A stretch of DNA of 64,000 bases from Mucilaginibacter agri (GTDB taxonomy: Bacteria > Bacteroidota > Bacteroidia > Sphingobacteriales > Sphingobacteriaceae): NCBI RefSeq assembly GCF_009928685.1, contig NZ_WWEO01000038.1, positions 62,001-126,000 on the forward strand. Reading direction: 5' to 3'. Under the pieces are notes generated by a model that saw only the letters and a list, made by a program, of their open reading frames with translations, was not told where the DNA came from and made no database searches. The translations under genes and the position numbers were made by a program. The stretch's first letter is position 1; each line of letters starts with the position of its first letter. Of this stretch, positions 18,396 through 28,559 are shown in pieces.

Positions 18396-19787
18396 ATGAA
18401 TGAACATGTGGAAAACGTTGCGGTTAAGCCCGCTTTGTCGTTTGGTTTTGTGGTGGGAGCAACCAGTCTTGCCTTTGTAGTGTCGCAGCTAGATGTCTCG
18501 ATTGTAAATATAGCGCTGCCACAAATCTCAAATTCTTTTAAGGCCGACGTAAGCGAACTGCAGTGGATTGTTGATGCTTACACCATCGCTTTCGCAGTGC
18601 TGATGTTATCAGCAGGTGGCATGGCTGATCTGTTGGGCGCAAAGCGTTTGTTTCAGTTAGGCATGTTGATATTTGGTATTGCATCTGTGGGCTGTGGTGT
18701 GGCCTGGAATGCACCGAGCCTCATTGGCTTCAGGGTGTTGCAGGGCATAGGTGCTGCCATCATGATCACGAGTTCGTTATCCATTCTTAATCAAAACTTC
18801 GAACACGATAAGGCGCAGCGCGGCCGTGCTGTGGCCATGTGGACCGCCGCGGGAGGCGTAGCCATTGCCGCAGGCCCAATTTTGGGCGGCTTACTAATGC
18901 ATGTTAGCAATTGGCGAATGATATTTTTTGTGAATATCCCGCTTTGCCTTTTAGGCTTATTGCTGAGCATAAAACTAAACGAAAGCGAGAAACATCCCAA
19001 TAAGGGTTTTGATATACCCGGTCAGTTTACCTGGATGCTAACCATTACAGCGCTTATTGCTGCTATTATAGAGTGGCACCACCTTGGGTTTAATAATCCG
19101 CTGATATTTGGCGGGATCATATTTAGCGTCGTTATGCTGCTGCTTTTTCTTTACATCGAAAAGAAAGCTACATCACCCATCTTGCCGCTCGATCTTTTTT
19201 CCAATTCCAATTTTAATGTACTGGTGTTGCTCGGCATGATGCTCAATTTTGCTTACTACGGTACCGTGTTTGTGCTGAGTTTATACCTGCAAGATGTTTT
19301 GCATTATTCGTCACTGGCAGCGGGGATGGGCTTTTTACCGTTAACCGCCGGGTTTGTTATTTCTAACCTCATCAGCGGAAAAATAATGGCAACGCATGGT
19401 ACGCGTTTACCCATTGTCATAGGCCTAATAATTGTTACGGCCGGGTATGCCGGTTTGCAAATTGCCCATGCAGATACACCTTACTGGCACTTGTTTTTCC
19501 CCTTTATTACTATCCCATTGGGAATGGGTATGGCTGTTCCGGCCATGACTACCAGTATATTGGCCAGTGTTACCAAAACCCGTTCGGGCACGGCATCGGC
19601 TGTGCTAAATACAACCCGGCAAGCCGCTGGGGCAACTGGTGTTGCCGTGTTTGGGGCAATGACCAACGGAGGTCCATTGGCCATTGTTAAAGCGATAAGC
19701 GTGAGCTCGCTGCTTTCGGTAGCTGGGTTGATAATTGTTGGGATACTAATTTTTAAATACCTTGTGCCTGCTAAATCGGCAACATAA
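18396..19787 (+). CDS. MFS drug exporter, DHA2 (14-helix) family
   Basis: A 463-residue proton-driven exporter of the EmrB/QacA type. The first helix carries LDVSIVNIALPQI, the DHA-family motif; ADLLGAKRLFQLG is motif A; GFRVLQGIGAAIM and AIAAGPILGGLL (motif C of antiporters) follow, and about 14 helices can be counted. Substrates are typically toxic hydrophobic compounds. No EmrA-like membrane fusion gene is adjacent and no regulator is linked. The open frame begins at 18300 but the ATG at 18396 (MNEHVENVAVK) follows a promoter element closely and is preferred. The CYTH gene starts 11 bases after the stop and is probably co-transcribed. Confidence 0.92.
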   Translation: MNEHVENVAVKPALSFGFVVGATSLAFVVSQLDVSIVNIALPQISNSFKADVSELQWIVDAYTIAFAVLMLSAGGMADLLGAKRLFQLGMLIFGIASVGCGVAWNAPSLIGFRVLQGIGAAIMITSSLSILNQNFEHDKAQRGRAVAMWTAAGGVAIAAGPILGGLLMHVSNWRMIFFVNIPLCLLGLLLSIKLNESEKHPNKGFDIPGQFTWMLTITALIAAIIEWHHLGFNNPLIFGGIIFSVVMLLLFLYIEKKATSPILPLDLFSNSNFNVLVLLGMMLNFAYYGTVFVLSLYLQDVLHYSSLAAGMGFLPLTAGFVISNLISGKIMATHGTRLPIVIGLIIVTAGYAGLQIAHADTPYWHLFFPFITIPLGMGMAVPAMTTSILASVTKTRSGTASAVLNTTRQAAGATGVAVFGAMTNGGPLAIVKAISVSSLLSVAGLIIVGILIFKYLVPAKSAT

Positions 19788-19798
19788 ATTCTATAAAC

Positions 19799-20266
19799 AT
19801 GGGAGTAGAGATAGAACGCAAATTTTTGGTTAACCAGGAGATCTGGCAACAACTGGAAAAACCAAATGGAGTCCATTACCATCAAGGTTACATCCCAAGC
19901 GACGATAGCTGTACTGTAAGAGTTCGTATTGCCGGCGAACGAGGCTATCTTACGCTAAAAGGCAAAACAAAAGGTTTCAGCAGAAAGGAATTTGAATACG
20001 AAATACCTTTTGCAGATGCCCAGGAAATGCTAAACGAATTTACCCGCACAGGCACAGAAAAGATCCGTTATCATATTGCTATTGGCACCCACGTTTGGGA
20101 GGTAGACGAATTTTTAGGCCCGAACAAAGGCCTGTTTGTTGCCGAAATTGAATTGCGCGATGAAAGCGAGCCATTTGCAATACCTGCCTGGATTGGCGAG
20201 GAGGTAACTAACGACAGGCGATATGCAAATTCTAACCTGGCAGTTCATCCGTTTTTGGAGTGGTAA
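19799..20266 (+). CDS. CYTH domain protein (triphosphate tunnel metalloenzyme)
   Basis: A 155-residue single-domain CYTH protein. The signature ExExK is present as EIERKF at residues 4-9; VRVRI, TLKGKT, EFEYEI and AEIELRDE supply the charged residues that line the beta tunnel and bind triphosphate and metal. Known small bacterial members hydrolyse inorganic tripolyphosphate or nucleoside triphosphates, and a few are class IV adenylate cyclases; the length fits tripolyphosphatase-type proteins. It lies 11 bases behind the exporter gene, a linkage without an obvious functional reason. Confidence 0.9.
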   Translation: MGVEIERKFLVNQEIWQQLEKPNGVHYHQGYIPSDDSCTVRVRIAGERGYLTLKGKTKGFSRKEFEYEIPFADAQEMLNEFTRTGTEKIRYHIAIGTHVWEVDEFLGPNKGLFVAEIELRDESEPFAIPAWIGEEVTNDRRYANSNLAVHPFLEW

Positions 20267-20516
20267 ATCGGCTATCATGTCAAGTAAAACCTTACCAATA
20301 AAACCATCCTGATAGTAACCGGCTTAGTAGCAAAGCCCATTTTGCTCGTTCATACAACTCAAAGTTGTATATTATTCACTTCACTTTCTTTTCTGCATTA
20401 ATAATTTAAATTATTAATAAAAAGTGTCCTGTTTGCGGCCAATTCACAAACAAGTGATAGCGCCTGTTTGTAATACAAGCGTTAACATCAAACATCACCT
20501 CTGAAAACACACTAAC
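20267..20516 (+). promoter_or_regulatory. Leader region of tamB-tamL with three inverted repeats
   Basis: A 250-base gap containing an 8-bp hairpin ATACAACT/AGTTGTAT with a 3-base loop (20352-20370), a perfect 22-bp AT-only palindrome at 20397-20418 centred on TTTAAA, and a 7-bp inverted repeat ACAAACA/TGTTTGT (20446-20452 and 20465-20471). None ends in a T-tract like a terminator. They may be protein sites or leader RNA structure controlling the tam operon. No TAnnTTTG element was found. Confidence 0.45.
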
Positions 20517-23500
20517 TTGGAACGATTTGGGCGAATTGCTATAAAGACTATTCTTTGGATTATTGCGAGTGTCATCTTTCTGGTGCTGCTTGTATTTGTA
20601 TTAATACAGGTTCCCGCCGTTCAGGAGTTCGCAAAAAACAAAGCCGTAAATTATTTACAGGGAAAGATACATACCAAAGTGGCCATTGGTCATATAACCC
20701 TTGGTTTGCCCAAACTGCTGGTGCTGGAAGATGTTTACTTTGAAGACCAGAAACGCGATACGCTGATAGCAGGCGATAAATTGAAAGTCGATATCAGCAT
20801 GCTGAAGTTGCTGAACCATAAATTGGAAATCAACGAGATTAACCTCGATGGTATTACCGCCAACATAAGCCGTAATAAAGACAGCGTTTTCAACTACGAT
20901 TATATTGTTAAGGCCTTCGCTGGTGAGCAAAAGAAAGAACCCAAACCGGAGGATACTACTTCGACCATGAAGTTTTCGGTTGATAAGATCATCCTCGATA
21001 AGATCAACATTAAATATAAAGACCTGACCACAGGCAACGACGTTAAATTTCTACTGGGCCACTTCGATACCCGTATCAAAACCTTTGATATGGATAAAAT
21101 GAAGTTCAGCATCCCGAAAATTAATCTTTCGGATGTTAACGCGCGCATTATCCAAACTCCGGCAGGCTCATCGATAGCTCAAACTGCTGCTGTTGATACC
21201 GCCACCAAACCGCTCAACCTTACGCTCGATCTGGGGATTGTTGACGTAAGCAAGATCAAGGTTTATTATCAGAGTAAAGAGATGAAAACCAGCGTGGATC
21301 TGGGTAAGTTCTTAGTAGAGTTTAACAAGCTTGATCTGATTAAGCAAAAGGTAGATATCAAATCTTTAGAACTGAGTAATACCGATGCTGCTTTAAGATT
21401 TGCCAAACCGCAAACCGTACAAAAAGCCGCAGTAAAAGCTGTGAAAAAGTTAGACACCTTGGTTACGCCGGTGGCATCGAGCATGCCGTGGTCGGTAATG
21501 GTGGGCAAAATTACTATGGCAGGTAACCATGTTAAGTTTGATAACGATGCACAGGCCCCGCTTAAAAAAGGGCTCGACTATGCGCACATGGATATAGGTA
21601 ACCTGAACACTGATATCGAAAACCTCAACTATACGGCCGACAGTACATCTGGCCGGGTAAATGATTTTACTTTTAGCGATAAGAGTGGACTAGCGCTACG
21701 TAAGTTTCATACTACTTTCTTCTACGGGCTTAAAAACGCCTATTTGAACGATCTATATGTAGAAACACCAAACTCTGTGCTGCAAAAACAGGTTGCTGTG
21801 GCATATCCTTCAATCGATGCCATTACTAAGGATCTGGGTAAATTGAGTATCAATGCCAATCTGGATGGTAGTCGTTTAGGCCTAAAAGACATTTTACTGG
21901 TGATGCCTACTATGGCTTCGATGGAGCCTTTTAAAAGTTCGCCAAACGCAACTTTCCGGATAGATGGTAAGGTGGCGGGATCGCTCAATAACCTGCGTAT
22001 TCCGAATTTAGAAGTAAGGGGCTTGTCTGATACCCATATCAAAGCAACTGCTGTGATTAGAGGTATGGTAGTGAACGGTGTGACCGACCCAACCAAAGCT
22101 ACATTCGACGTTACTGTGTCCGATATTACCACTAGTCGGCGAGATATTTATCGCCTGGTTGATAAAAAGATGATCCCGGCCAGCGTGAGTATTCCCGAAA
22201 AGCTGAGCCTGAAAGGCAAGTTGAAGGGTAATATGAAAGACCTGAACACCAATCTCAGCCTGCGGTCGAGCTATGGAGCTATTGATGCCATTGCGCACGT
22301 TAAAAACGCTGATGATATGAAACGCATTGCCTATACGGCTAACGTAAAGGTAAATAACCTTAATGCAGGCGCTCTAACCAAGCAGCCGCAAATGGTAGGC
22401 AACCTCACGCTTTCAGCTAATGTAAAGGGTAGCGGCGCTGATCCGAAACACTTGAATCTTCAGTTTGATACCCACGTTACCAGCGCCTACGTAAAAGGCT
22501 ACATGTACCGCAACCTGGTAGCAAAAGGCACTGCTGTTGATGGCCGTTATACCGCTATAGCAACCATGAAAGACCCAAATATCAGCTTCAATATTAATAT
22601 GAAGGCTGATATGAATAAGAAATACCCGTCAGTTGCCGGTACCGTAATGGTGGATAGCATTAATTTGCAAAAGCTGAAATTTGTAGCAGATGATATGCGT
22701 TTTCACGGAAAGCTGGCAGTTGATTTTAAAACCGCCGATCCGGACTATTTGAACGGCAACGCTATACTGACCGATATGGTATTGGTAACTAAAGGCGAGC
22801 GTGTTAAAATAGATACCGTTAGCCTGGTATCAACTGCTAATGCCGATAGCAGCAGCCTACGCTTAAAAACACCTATGTTATCTGCACATCTTGGGGGCAA
22901 ATACAAGCTAACCGAAATTGCTACGGCTCTGCAGGCTACTATCGACAAATATTACAACACCACTATGGCCAGCGGGGCGGCCAAGCCCAAATACTCACCG
23001 CAGCAGTTTACATTTGATATCCGCGCGGTTAAAACCCCAATGCTGTCGCAACTGGTACCCGATTTGAAACAGATGGACCCGATAGTAATTAACGGTCGTT
23101 TTAATAGCACCACAGGCGAGTTATTGGTTAATGGATCGATACCAAAAGTGGTTTATGCCACGAATACTATCAGCAATGCCAAGCTGAATATCAATACCGA
23201 TAACAACGCTTTAAACTATGCATTAACGGTTGACGATATTAAGGTGGGCACCTCTATAGATCTTTTGTTTGCCAGCATAACCGGTAATGCCCAAAACAAT
23301 AAGTTGAATTTAAAAGTGCAGATTCGCGATGCGGCTAAAAAAGAACGTTTTAGGCTGGCAGGTGTATTTAATGCAATGCAGGGAGGCTATCAGTTCAGCT
23401 TTTTGCAGGATGGCCTGATGCTCGATTATCAGCCCTGGGCTGTTAACCCTAACAATGCCTTGCAATTTGGAACCAAAGGTATTTTAGCACGCGATTTTAC

Positions 23501-25703
23501 CATATCAAATAGCAACCAGATACTAAGTGTAAACAGCACACCGCAGGAGTTGAATGCGCCTATTAACGTTAAATTCAACAATTTCAAAATTGAAGGACTG
23601 ACCAAAATTGCCCGCCAGGACTCACTACTGGTTGGTGGTACTTTGGATGGCGATGCAACCGTAAGTAATTTCCAGAAGTCGCCGGTGTTTACGGCCGACA
23701 TTAAGGCAACGGATTTTAATTTTAGGGGAGATACGGTTGGTAATATTGCGCTTAAAGTAAACAACCAAACAGAGAACGCCTATGCAGCTACCATGAGTAT
23801 TACCGGAAAGGGTAACCAGGTTGATTTGGATGGTGTATATTATACCAAGCCTGATAGTAGGTTCGATATCAATCTCAACATTGTGAAGCTACGGATGAAG
23901 AGTATCGAAGGCTTTACCTTCGGCAGTATCCGTAATACGAAGGGAGATATTACCGGGCAGCTTAAAATAACAGGTACTACAACGGCTCCGGCCATTAGAG
24001 GAGATGTGAAGTTTAACCAGGTTGGTTTTAATGTATCGATGCTGAACTCTTATTTCCAGATGCCGAATGAGAGTATATCCTTTGCTGATGATGGAATCCA
24101 TTTTAACGATTTTACCATGGTGGATTCTACCGGGGCTAAAGCGGTAATAACGGGAGCTGTTTATACCAAAACCTACACCGACTTTAAGTTCGGACTGGAT
24201 ATCAATGCCAAAAACTTCAGGGTGATAAATTCTACCCATGCTGATAATAAGCTATTTTACGGTAAGCTGTTTATAGATACCCGCATCCAGGTGCGTGGCG
24301 ATATGGTTAAACCTATAGTTGATGGTATGCTGACTGTAAACGACAAAACAGACATGACCGTAGTATTGCCAACAGCCGACCCGAGCGTCGAAGACCGGAA
24401 GGGTGTAGTGGAGTTTTTTGACGAGGATGCACCAAAGTCTGACTCGGTATTGCTGGTGAAACAACTGGACTCACTCAAAAAATCGGAAGTTACCGGCATG
24501 GACATCAACATGGTGGTAAACGTGAGCAAACAGGCCAACTTTAATATTGTGGTTGATGAGCGTAACGGCGACGTTGTGCATATTAAAGGGGAAGCATCGC
24601 TTCAAGGTGGTATCGATCCAAGTGGTAAGGTTAATCTTACCGGTACATACACCGTAGCTTCGGGTTCGTATACCTTGGCATACGCAACGGTGGTTCGCAA
24701 GTTTAACTTTAAACCGGGAAGCACCATTGTATGGACGGGTGATCCAACATCGGCCAATATCGACCTTACCGCTACTTACATAGCCAAAGTGCCGCCTATC
24801 GACTTGATACAGGATCAGTTAGGCGATGTGCAAACTACTATGTTGAAGCAAAAGCTGCCGTTTAACGTTAATCTGAACCTCAAAAATCAGCTCATGTCGC
24901 CGGCGATCAGTTTCGACATTATATTGCCCGATAGTAACTACACCGTTACGCCTAATACGGTTCAAATTATTAACACCCGATTAGATCAGATCAGGTCAGA
25001 TCCTAATGAGATGAACAAACAGGTTTTAGGCGTGTTGGTACTTGGGCACTTTATAGGTGATAACCCGTTGGAAAGCAGGGGAGGCAGCACTACTGCCGAA
25101 GGCCTGGTGCGCAACACAGTAAGCGATTTGCTTTCAGATCAGTTAAACCGTTTGGCAGGAAGCCTTATATCGGGTGTAGACCTGAACTTTGACCTCGAAT
25201 CGGGCGAAGATTATTCGACGGGGCAGGCGCAAAACCGTACAGATTTGAATATTGGCTTGTCGAAACGTTTCCTGAATGATAGGCTAACGGTTACCGTGGG
25301 TAACAACTTTAACCTGGAGGGAGCAAACTCCGGCGAGAAAACCAGCAACATTGCGGGCGATATATCTGCTAATTATAAGTTGAGTAAAGATGGCAGGTAT
25401 ACCCTGAGGGCATATCGCAGGGATGAATATATTGTGTTACAAGGCCAGGTAATAGAAACAGGTGTAGGCTTTACCTTAACTATGGATTATAACAGGTTTA
25501 GCCAGTTGTTTAAACGTAGCACCAAGCACGAAAAAGATTTGAACAAGAAATATAAAAAGGATCAGAAGCAGGAGAAGAAAGAAGAGAAAGCAGCAGATGA
25601 TGCTAAGCAGCCGCAACCTGCCGACGATAAGAAAACAGTAACCTCTGGAACAGCCGCACCGCAACAGGAAATGGAACCGGAAGAAGATGAATTATTTAAT
25701 TAA
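20517..25703 (+). CDS. tamB: Translocation and assembly module protein TamB
   Basis: A 1728-residue AsmA-like protein anchored in the inner membrane by one N-terminal helix (about 9-31, ILWIIASVIFLVLLVFVLIQ) and spanning the periplasm as a long beta-taco. Repeated GNLT/LNGxxxxxD blade sequences fill the middle, and the C-terminal DUF490/TamB domain is seen in LTGTYTVASGSYTLAY and QVLGVLVLGHF. It is longer than E. coli TamB (about 1260). TamB-like proteins are linked to phospholipid traffic and outer-membrane assembly. The start must be TTG at 20517: a stop lies five codons upstream and no ATG precedes the helix. A lysine/glutamate-rich tail of about 60 residues follows the TamB domain, which is unusual. 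Four bases separate it from tamL. Confidence 0.93.
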   Translation: MERFGRIAIKTILWIIASVIFLVLLVFVLIQVPAVQEFAKNKAVNYLQGKIHTKVAIGHITLGLPKLLVLEDVYFEDQKRDTLIAGDKLKVDISMLKLLNHKLEINEINLDGITANISRNKDSVFNYDYIVKAFAGEQKKEPKPEDTTSTMKFSVDKIILDKINIKYKDLTTGNDVKFLLGHFDTRIKTFDMDKMKFSIPKINLSDVNARIIQTPAGSSIAQTAAVDTATKPLNLTLDLGIVDVSKIKVYYQSKEMKTSVDLGKFLVEFNKLDLIKQKVDIKSLELSNTDAALRFAKPQTVQKAAVKAVKKLDTLVTPVASSMPWSVMVGKITMAGNHVKFDNDAQAPLKKGLDYAHMDIGNLNTDIENLNYTADSTSGRVNDFTFSDKSGLALRKFHTTFFYGLKNAYLNDLYVETPNSVLQKQVAVAYPSIDAITKDLGKLSINANLDGSRLGLKDILLVMPTMASMEPFKSSPNATFRIDGKVAGSLNNLRIPNLEVRGLSDTHIKATAVIRGMVVNGVTDPTKATFDVTVSDITTSRRDIYRLVDKKMIPASVSIPEKLSLKGKLKGNMKDLNTNLSLRSSYGAIDAIAHVKNADDMKRIAYTANVKVNNLNAGALTKQPQMVGNLTLSANVKGSGADPKHLNLQFDTHVTSAYVKGYMYRNLVAKGTAVDGRYTAIATMKDPNISFNINMKADMNKKYPSVAGTVMVDSINLQKLKFVADDMRFHGKLAVDFKTADPDYLNGNAILTDMVLVTKGERVKIDTVSLVSTANADSSSLRLKTPMLSAHLGGKYKLTEIATALQATIDKYYNTTMASGAAKPKYSPQQFTFDIRAVKTPMLSQLVPDLKQMDPIVINGRFNSTTGELLVNGSIPKVVYATNTISNAKLNINTDNNALNYALTVDDIKVGTSIDLLFASITGNAQNNKLNLKVQIRDAAKKERFRLAGVFNAMQGGYQFSFLQDGLMLDYQPWAVNPNNALQFGTKGILARDFTISNSNQILSVNSTPQELNAPINVKFNNFKIEGLTKIARQDSLLVGGTLDGDATVSNFQKSPVFTADIKATDFNFRGDTVGNIALKVNNQTENAYAATMSITGKGNQVDLDGVYYTKPDSRFDINLNIVKLRMKSIEGFTFGSIRNTKGDITGQLKITGTTTAPAIRGDVKFNQVGFNVSMLNSYFQMPNESISFADDGIHFNDFTMVDSTGAKAVITGAVYTKTYTDFKFGLDINAKNFRVINSTHADNKLFYGKLFIDTRIQVRGDMVKPIVDGMLTVNDKTDMTVVLPTADPSVEDRKGVVEFFDEDAPKSDSVLLVKQLDSLKKSEVTGMDINMVVNVSKQANFNIVVDERNGDVVHIKGEASLQGGIDPSGKVNLTGTYTVASGSYTLAYATVVRKFNFKPGSTIVWTGDPTSANIDLTATYIAKVPPIDLIQDQLGDVQTTMLKQKLPFNVNLNLKNQLMSPAISFDIILPDSNYTVTPNTVQIINTRLDQIRSDPNEMNKQVLGVLVLGHFIGDNPLESRGGSTTAEGLVRNTVSDLLSDQLNRLAGSLISGVDLNFDLESGEDYSTGQAQNRTDLNIGLSKRFLNDRLTVTVGNNFNLEGANSGEKTSNIAGDISANYKLSKDGRYTLRAYRRDEYIVLQGQVIETGVGFTLTMDYNRFSQLFKRSTKHEKDLNKKYKKDQKQEKKEEKAADDAKQPQPADDKKTVTSGTAAPQQEMEPEEDELFN

Positions 25704-25706
25704 AAC

Positions 25707-27995
25707 ATGACTAAAAATCTATCATATATACTTCTGTTTGCTATTGTATTAAACGCGTGCAGTAATACTAAATACTTGCCTAAGGGAGAGAAATTGTATA
25801 CTGGCGGCCAGGTTAAAATTGTTAACAAGGACATTAAAAAAAGCGACTCGAAATTGTTAACCACACAGTTGGAGGCACTGCTTCGGCCTAAACCCAATAG
25901 TTCGTTTTTAGGCTTGCGCCCAAGCTTATATTTGTGGAATATTACCCAAACCACCAAAACTAAAGGCTTTAGAGCCTGGTTGCACCGAAAAGGGCAGCCA
26001 CCTGTGTTTGTAAGTGATGTTGACCTTGACAAAAACAGCCAGATACTGGCCAATCGCTTACAAAACCTAAGCTATTTTCAGGCACAGGTAACGGGCGATA
26101 CGATCCCCAAAGGTCGCACGGCAAAAGCTGTTTACACCGCCAACACCGGTCCGAATTATAAGATTAGAAAAGTGGTATTTCCAACAGGTACCGAGAGTAT
26201 CGACACAGCTATTGCAGGCACAGCTAAAGAATCGCTGTTAAAAGTAGGCGACAACTACGACCTCGATGTAATTAAAAACGAACGCCTGCGCATTGATGCT
26301 CGCTTGAAAGAAAAAGGGTTTTTCTATTTCGCCCCAGAGGATATTAAAGTGAGGGTAGATAGTACCATTGAGGGTCATCAGGTTGATATGTTTGTGAAGC
26401 TTAAAGAGGAAACCCCAGACAAGGCCCGAACTATTTATACCATCAACAAAATTTATGTTTATCCTAATTATACCCTGCGCGATACGGCTTTAAAGCTCGA
26501 CTCGGCCATTAGTTACCGTTGGTACAACATTGTACAAGGCAAGCGCCAAACTGTTAAGCCATGGGTGTTTAAAAACACCGTATTGCTGCATCCCGGCGAA
26601 GTTTACAATCGTACCGATCATACCAAATCCTTAAATCGTTTTGTTGAATTGGGCCCGTTTAAATTTGTTAAAAACAGGTTTGAAGATGTATCTACAGATT
26701 CGCCAAAACTAAACGTGTTTTACCAGTTAACGCAGTACCCACGAAAATCGATTTCGTTTGATTTACTAGGGCGTACTACCTCGGCAAGTTACAATGGTAT
26801 CCAGGCCAGTGTAAGTTGGCGCAACCGTAACGCTTTCAAAGGTGGTGAGTTGTTAACCGTTACGGCCTTTGGTAGTACCGATGGTCAGGTAGGCCAATCA
26901 AATGGCGGGTATGCGGTGTCACAGGTGGGTTTAAAAACGTCGCTAAGCTGGCCACGCTTTGTTAGTCCGTTCCGATTTAAGGCCGATAACGCATACATAC
27001 CACGTACTATTTTAAGCTTGGGTGGGTCATTGATTATCCGTAGCCAGCTGTATACTTTAGACTCATACAATGGTGCATTTGGCTACCAATGGAAACAAAG
27101 TCAATACAAAACACATGGACTTAATTTGCTTGAAGTAACTTATACTCACCCGCGTAATGTAACTGCCTTGTATATGGATAGTATCAGAAATACGGGTAAT
27201 CCTACTTTGCAGCACGTTATCGATCCGCAGTTTACCTGGGGACCAAGCTATAGTTACACCTATGATAATACCGTAGATACTTACCGTACAAACTCAATTT
27301 TGTACTACGGAAAAATAAGCCTTTCTAATAATCTATACGGGATACTAAGTGGCGCCGACGTGAAGAAAGATGGCGAACAGAAAAAGTTTTTCGGATTGCC
27401 ATTCGATCAATATGTAAAATTGGAGAACGAGTTTAGATACTTTCATAAACTTGGGCCGAATAGCAAGATTGCAACACGCGTATTTGGCGGGTTTGGTTTA
27501 GCTTACGGCAACTCAACCAATTTGCCTTACACTCAACAATTTTATACCGGTGGTGCCAACAGTTTACGAGGTTTCAGGGCGCGTTCTGTAGGGCCTGGTA
27601 CTATTGATCCTTATTACTATGTGGGTGGCAACAGCTTTTTGCCAGACGAATCTGGTGATATTAAACTCGAGGCAAACGTAGAGTATCGTACAAAGCTTTT
27701 CAGTATTGTTAACGGCGCATTATTTGTAGATGCAGGTAACGTTTGGAACTTAAATCACCAGGATTTAAGAGATGGACAAGGTAACCCCGCACCGGGTCAG
27801 GACACCTTTGGAAAAAACTTCTACAAGCAATTGGCCGGCGACATCGGCTTCGGTTTACGCTTTGATGTAACGGTATTGATAATCCGCACCGATTACGGGA
27901 TCCCTGTACTACGCCCATGGCAGGAGGGGAGCAATTGGGTTACACCAAAACTTAGGAATGGGATATTTAACTTAGCTATTGGGTATCCGTTTTGA
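25707..27995 (+). CDS. tamL: TamA-like outer-membrane lipoprotein (TamL)
   Basis: A 762-residue Omp85 protein: a lipoprotein signal peptide with lipobox LNAC (Cys at 18), POTRA-like domains to about residue 370 (for example ARTIYTINKIYVYPNYTLRDTAL), then a 16-strand barrel with GGANSLRGFRARSVGPG, the conserved Omp85 loop L6 motif, and a terminal FNLAIGYPF. In Bacteroidota the TamA homologue is a lipoprotein that pairs with TamB. The gene starts three bases after the tamB stop, so the two are translated together and the protein partnership is well supported by context. Confidence 0.92.
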   Translation: MTKNLSYILLFAIVLNACSNTKYLPKGEKLYTGGQVKIVNKDIKKSDSKLLTTQLEALLRPKPNSSFLGLRPSLYLWNITQTTKTKGFRAWLHRKGQPPVFVSDVDLDKNSQILANRLQNLSYFQAQVTGDTIPKGRTAKAVYTANTGPNYKIRKVVFPTGTESIDTAIAGTAKESLLKVGDNYDLDVIKNERLRIDARLKEKGFFYFAPEDIKVRVDSTIEGHQVDMFVKLKEETPDKARTIYTINKIYVYPNYTLRDTALKLDSAISYRWYNIVQGKRQTVKPWVFKNTVLLHPGEVYNRTDHTKSLNRFVELGPFKFVKNRFEDVSTDSPKLNVFYQLTQYPRKSISFDLLGRTTSASYNGIQASVSWRNRNAFKGGELLTVTAFGSTDGQVGQSNGGYAVSQVGLKTSLSWPRFVSPFRFKADNAYIPRTILSLGGSLIIRSQLYTLDSYNGAFGYQWKQSQYKTHGLNLLEVTYTHPRNVTALYMDSIRNTGNPTLQHVIDPQFTWGPSYSYTYDNTVDTYRTNSILYYGKISLSNNLYGILSGADVKKDGEQKKFFGLPFDQYVKLENEFRYFHKLGPNSKIATRVFGGFGLAYGNSTNLPYTQQFYTGGANSLRGFRARSVGPGTIDPYYYVGGNSFLPDESGDIKLEANVEYRTKLFSIVNGALFVDAGNVWNLNHQDLRDGQGNPAPGQDTFGKNFYKQLAGDIGFGLRFDVTVLIIRTDYGIPVLRPWQEGSNWVTPKLRNGIFNLAIGYPF

Positions 27996-28027
27996 TAGTG
28001 TTGCTTAATTCTTGATAAATTGCCTGC

Positions 28028-28519
28028 ATGGATAGTAATAGTTCGGCTTATTGGATAAAGCATTTGGGTTTACAACCTCACCCTGAAGGAGGTTTTTATA
28101 AAGAAGTTTTCCGGTCGGGTATAAAAGTATCAAAGGATTCGTCGCTGACGAAGAAGAATGCTTGCACGTCAATTTACTATTTGCTGGAAAGTAATGATTT
28201 TTCAGCTTTCCATCGTTTAGCTTCCGACGAGATCTGGTATTTTCATAAAGGTTGGCCAATGGCTATTCACGCTATTAGTGAGGATGGAATTTATACATTA
28301 CATCAACTTTCGGATACGGCCGAGGGTAATCTCTCGGTCGTTATAGAAGCAGGAATTTGGTTTGCTGCCGAAATACCGTCATGTAGTGGCTTTACATTGG
28401 TAAGTTGTGCCGTAGCACCGGGTTTCGACTTTGCGGAATTTGAGATGGCCGAACTACAAACGCTTGCCAACCTTTATCCACAGCACACTAATTTACTGCA
28501 ACGGCTCTGCCGCAAATAA
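28028..28519 (+). CDS. Cupin_5 (DUF985) protein
   Basis: A 163-residue cupin-fold protein. The DUF985 signature is at the start, HLGLQPHPEGGFYKEVFRS, followed by SIYYLL, FHRLASDEIWYFHKG and VSCAVAPGFDFAEFEMA. The family is widespread and has no settled biochemical function; sugar binding has been proposed for relatives. It follows tamL by 32 bases and is closed by a terminator, so it may be the last gene of the tam operon, though nothing ties it functionally to Tam. Confidence 0.87.
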   Translation: MDSNSSAYWIKHLGLQPHPEGGFYKEVFRSGIKVSKDSSLTKKNACTSIYYLLESNDFSAFHRLASDEIWYFHKGWPMAIHAISEDGIYTLHQLSDTAEGNLSVVIEAGIWFAAEIPSCSGFTLVSCAVAPGFDFAEFEMAELQTLANLYPQHTNLLQRLCRK

Positions 28520-28520
28520 A

Positions 28521-28551
28521 AAGATCCCGCCAGTTATGCTGACGGGATCTT
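28521..28551. terminator. Intrinsic terminator between convergent genes
   Basis: Arms AAGATCCCGcCAG (28521-28533) and CTGaCGGGATCTT (28539-28551), one mismatch, loop TTATG. A-rich sequence on the left serves the minus strand; the plus strand has only a weak T-tract. Confidence 0.75.
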
Positions 28552-28559
28552 CGGTTTAA

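Noticed and set aside
21740..22298. Long antisense open frames within tamB
   Set aside because: Antisense shadows of a well-supported coding sequence; no signal, motif or start context.
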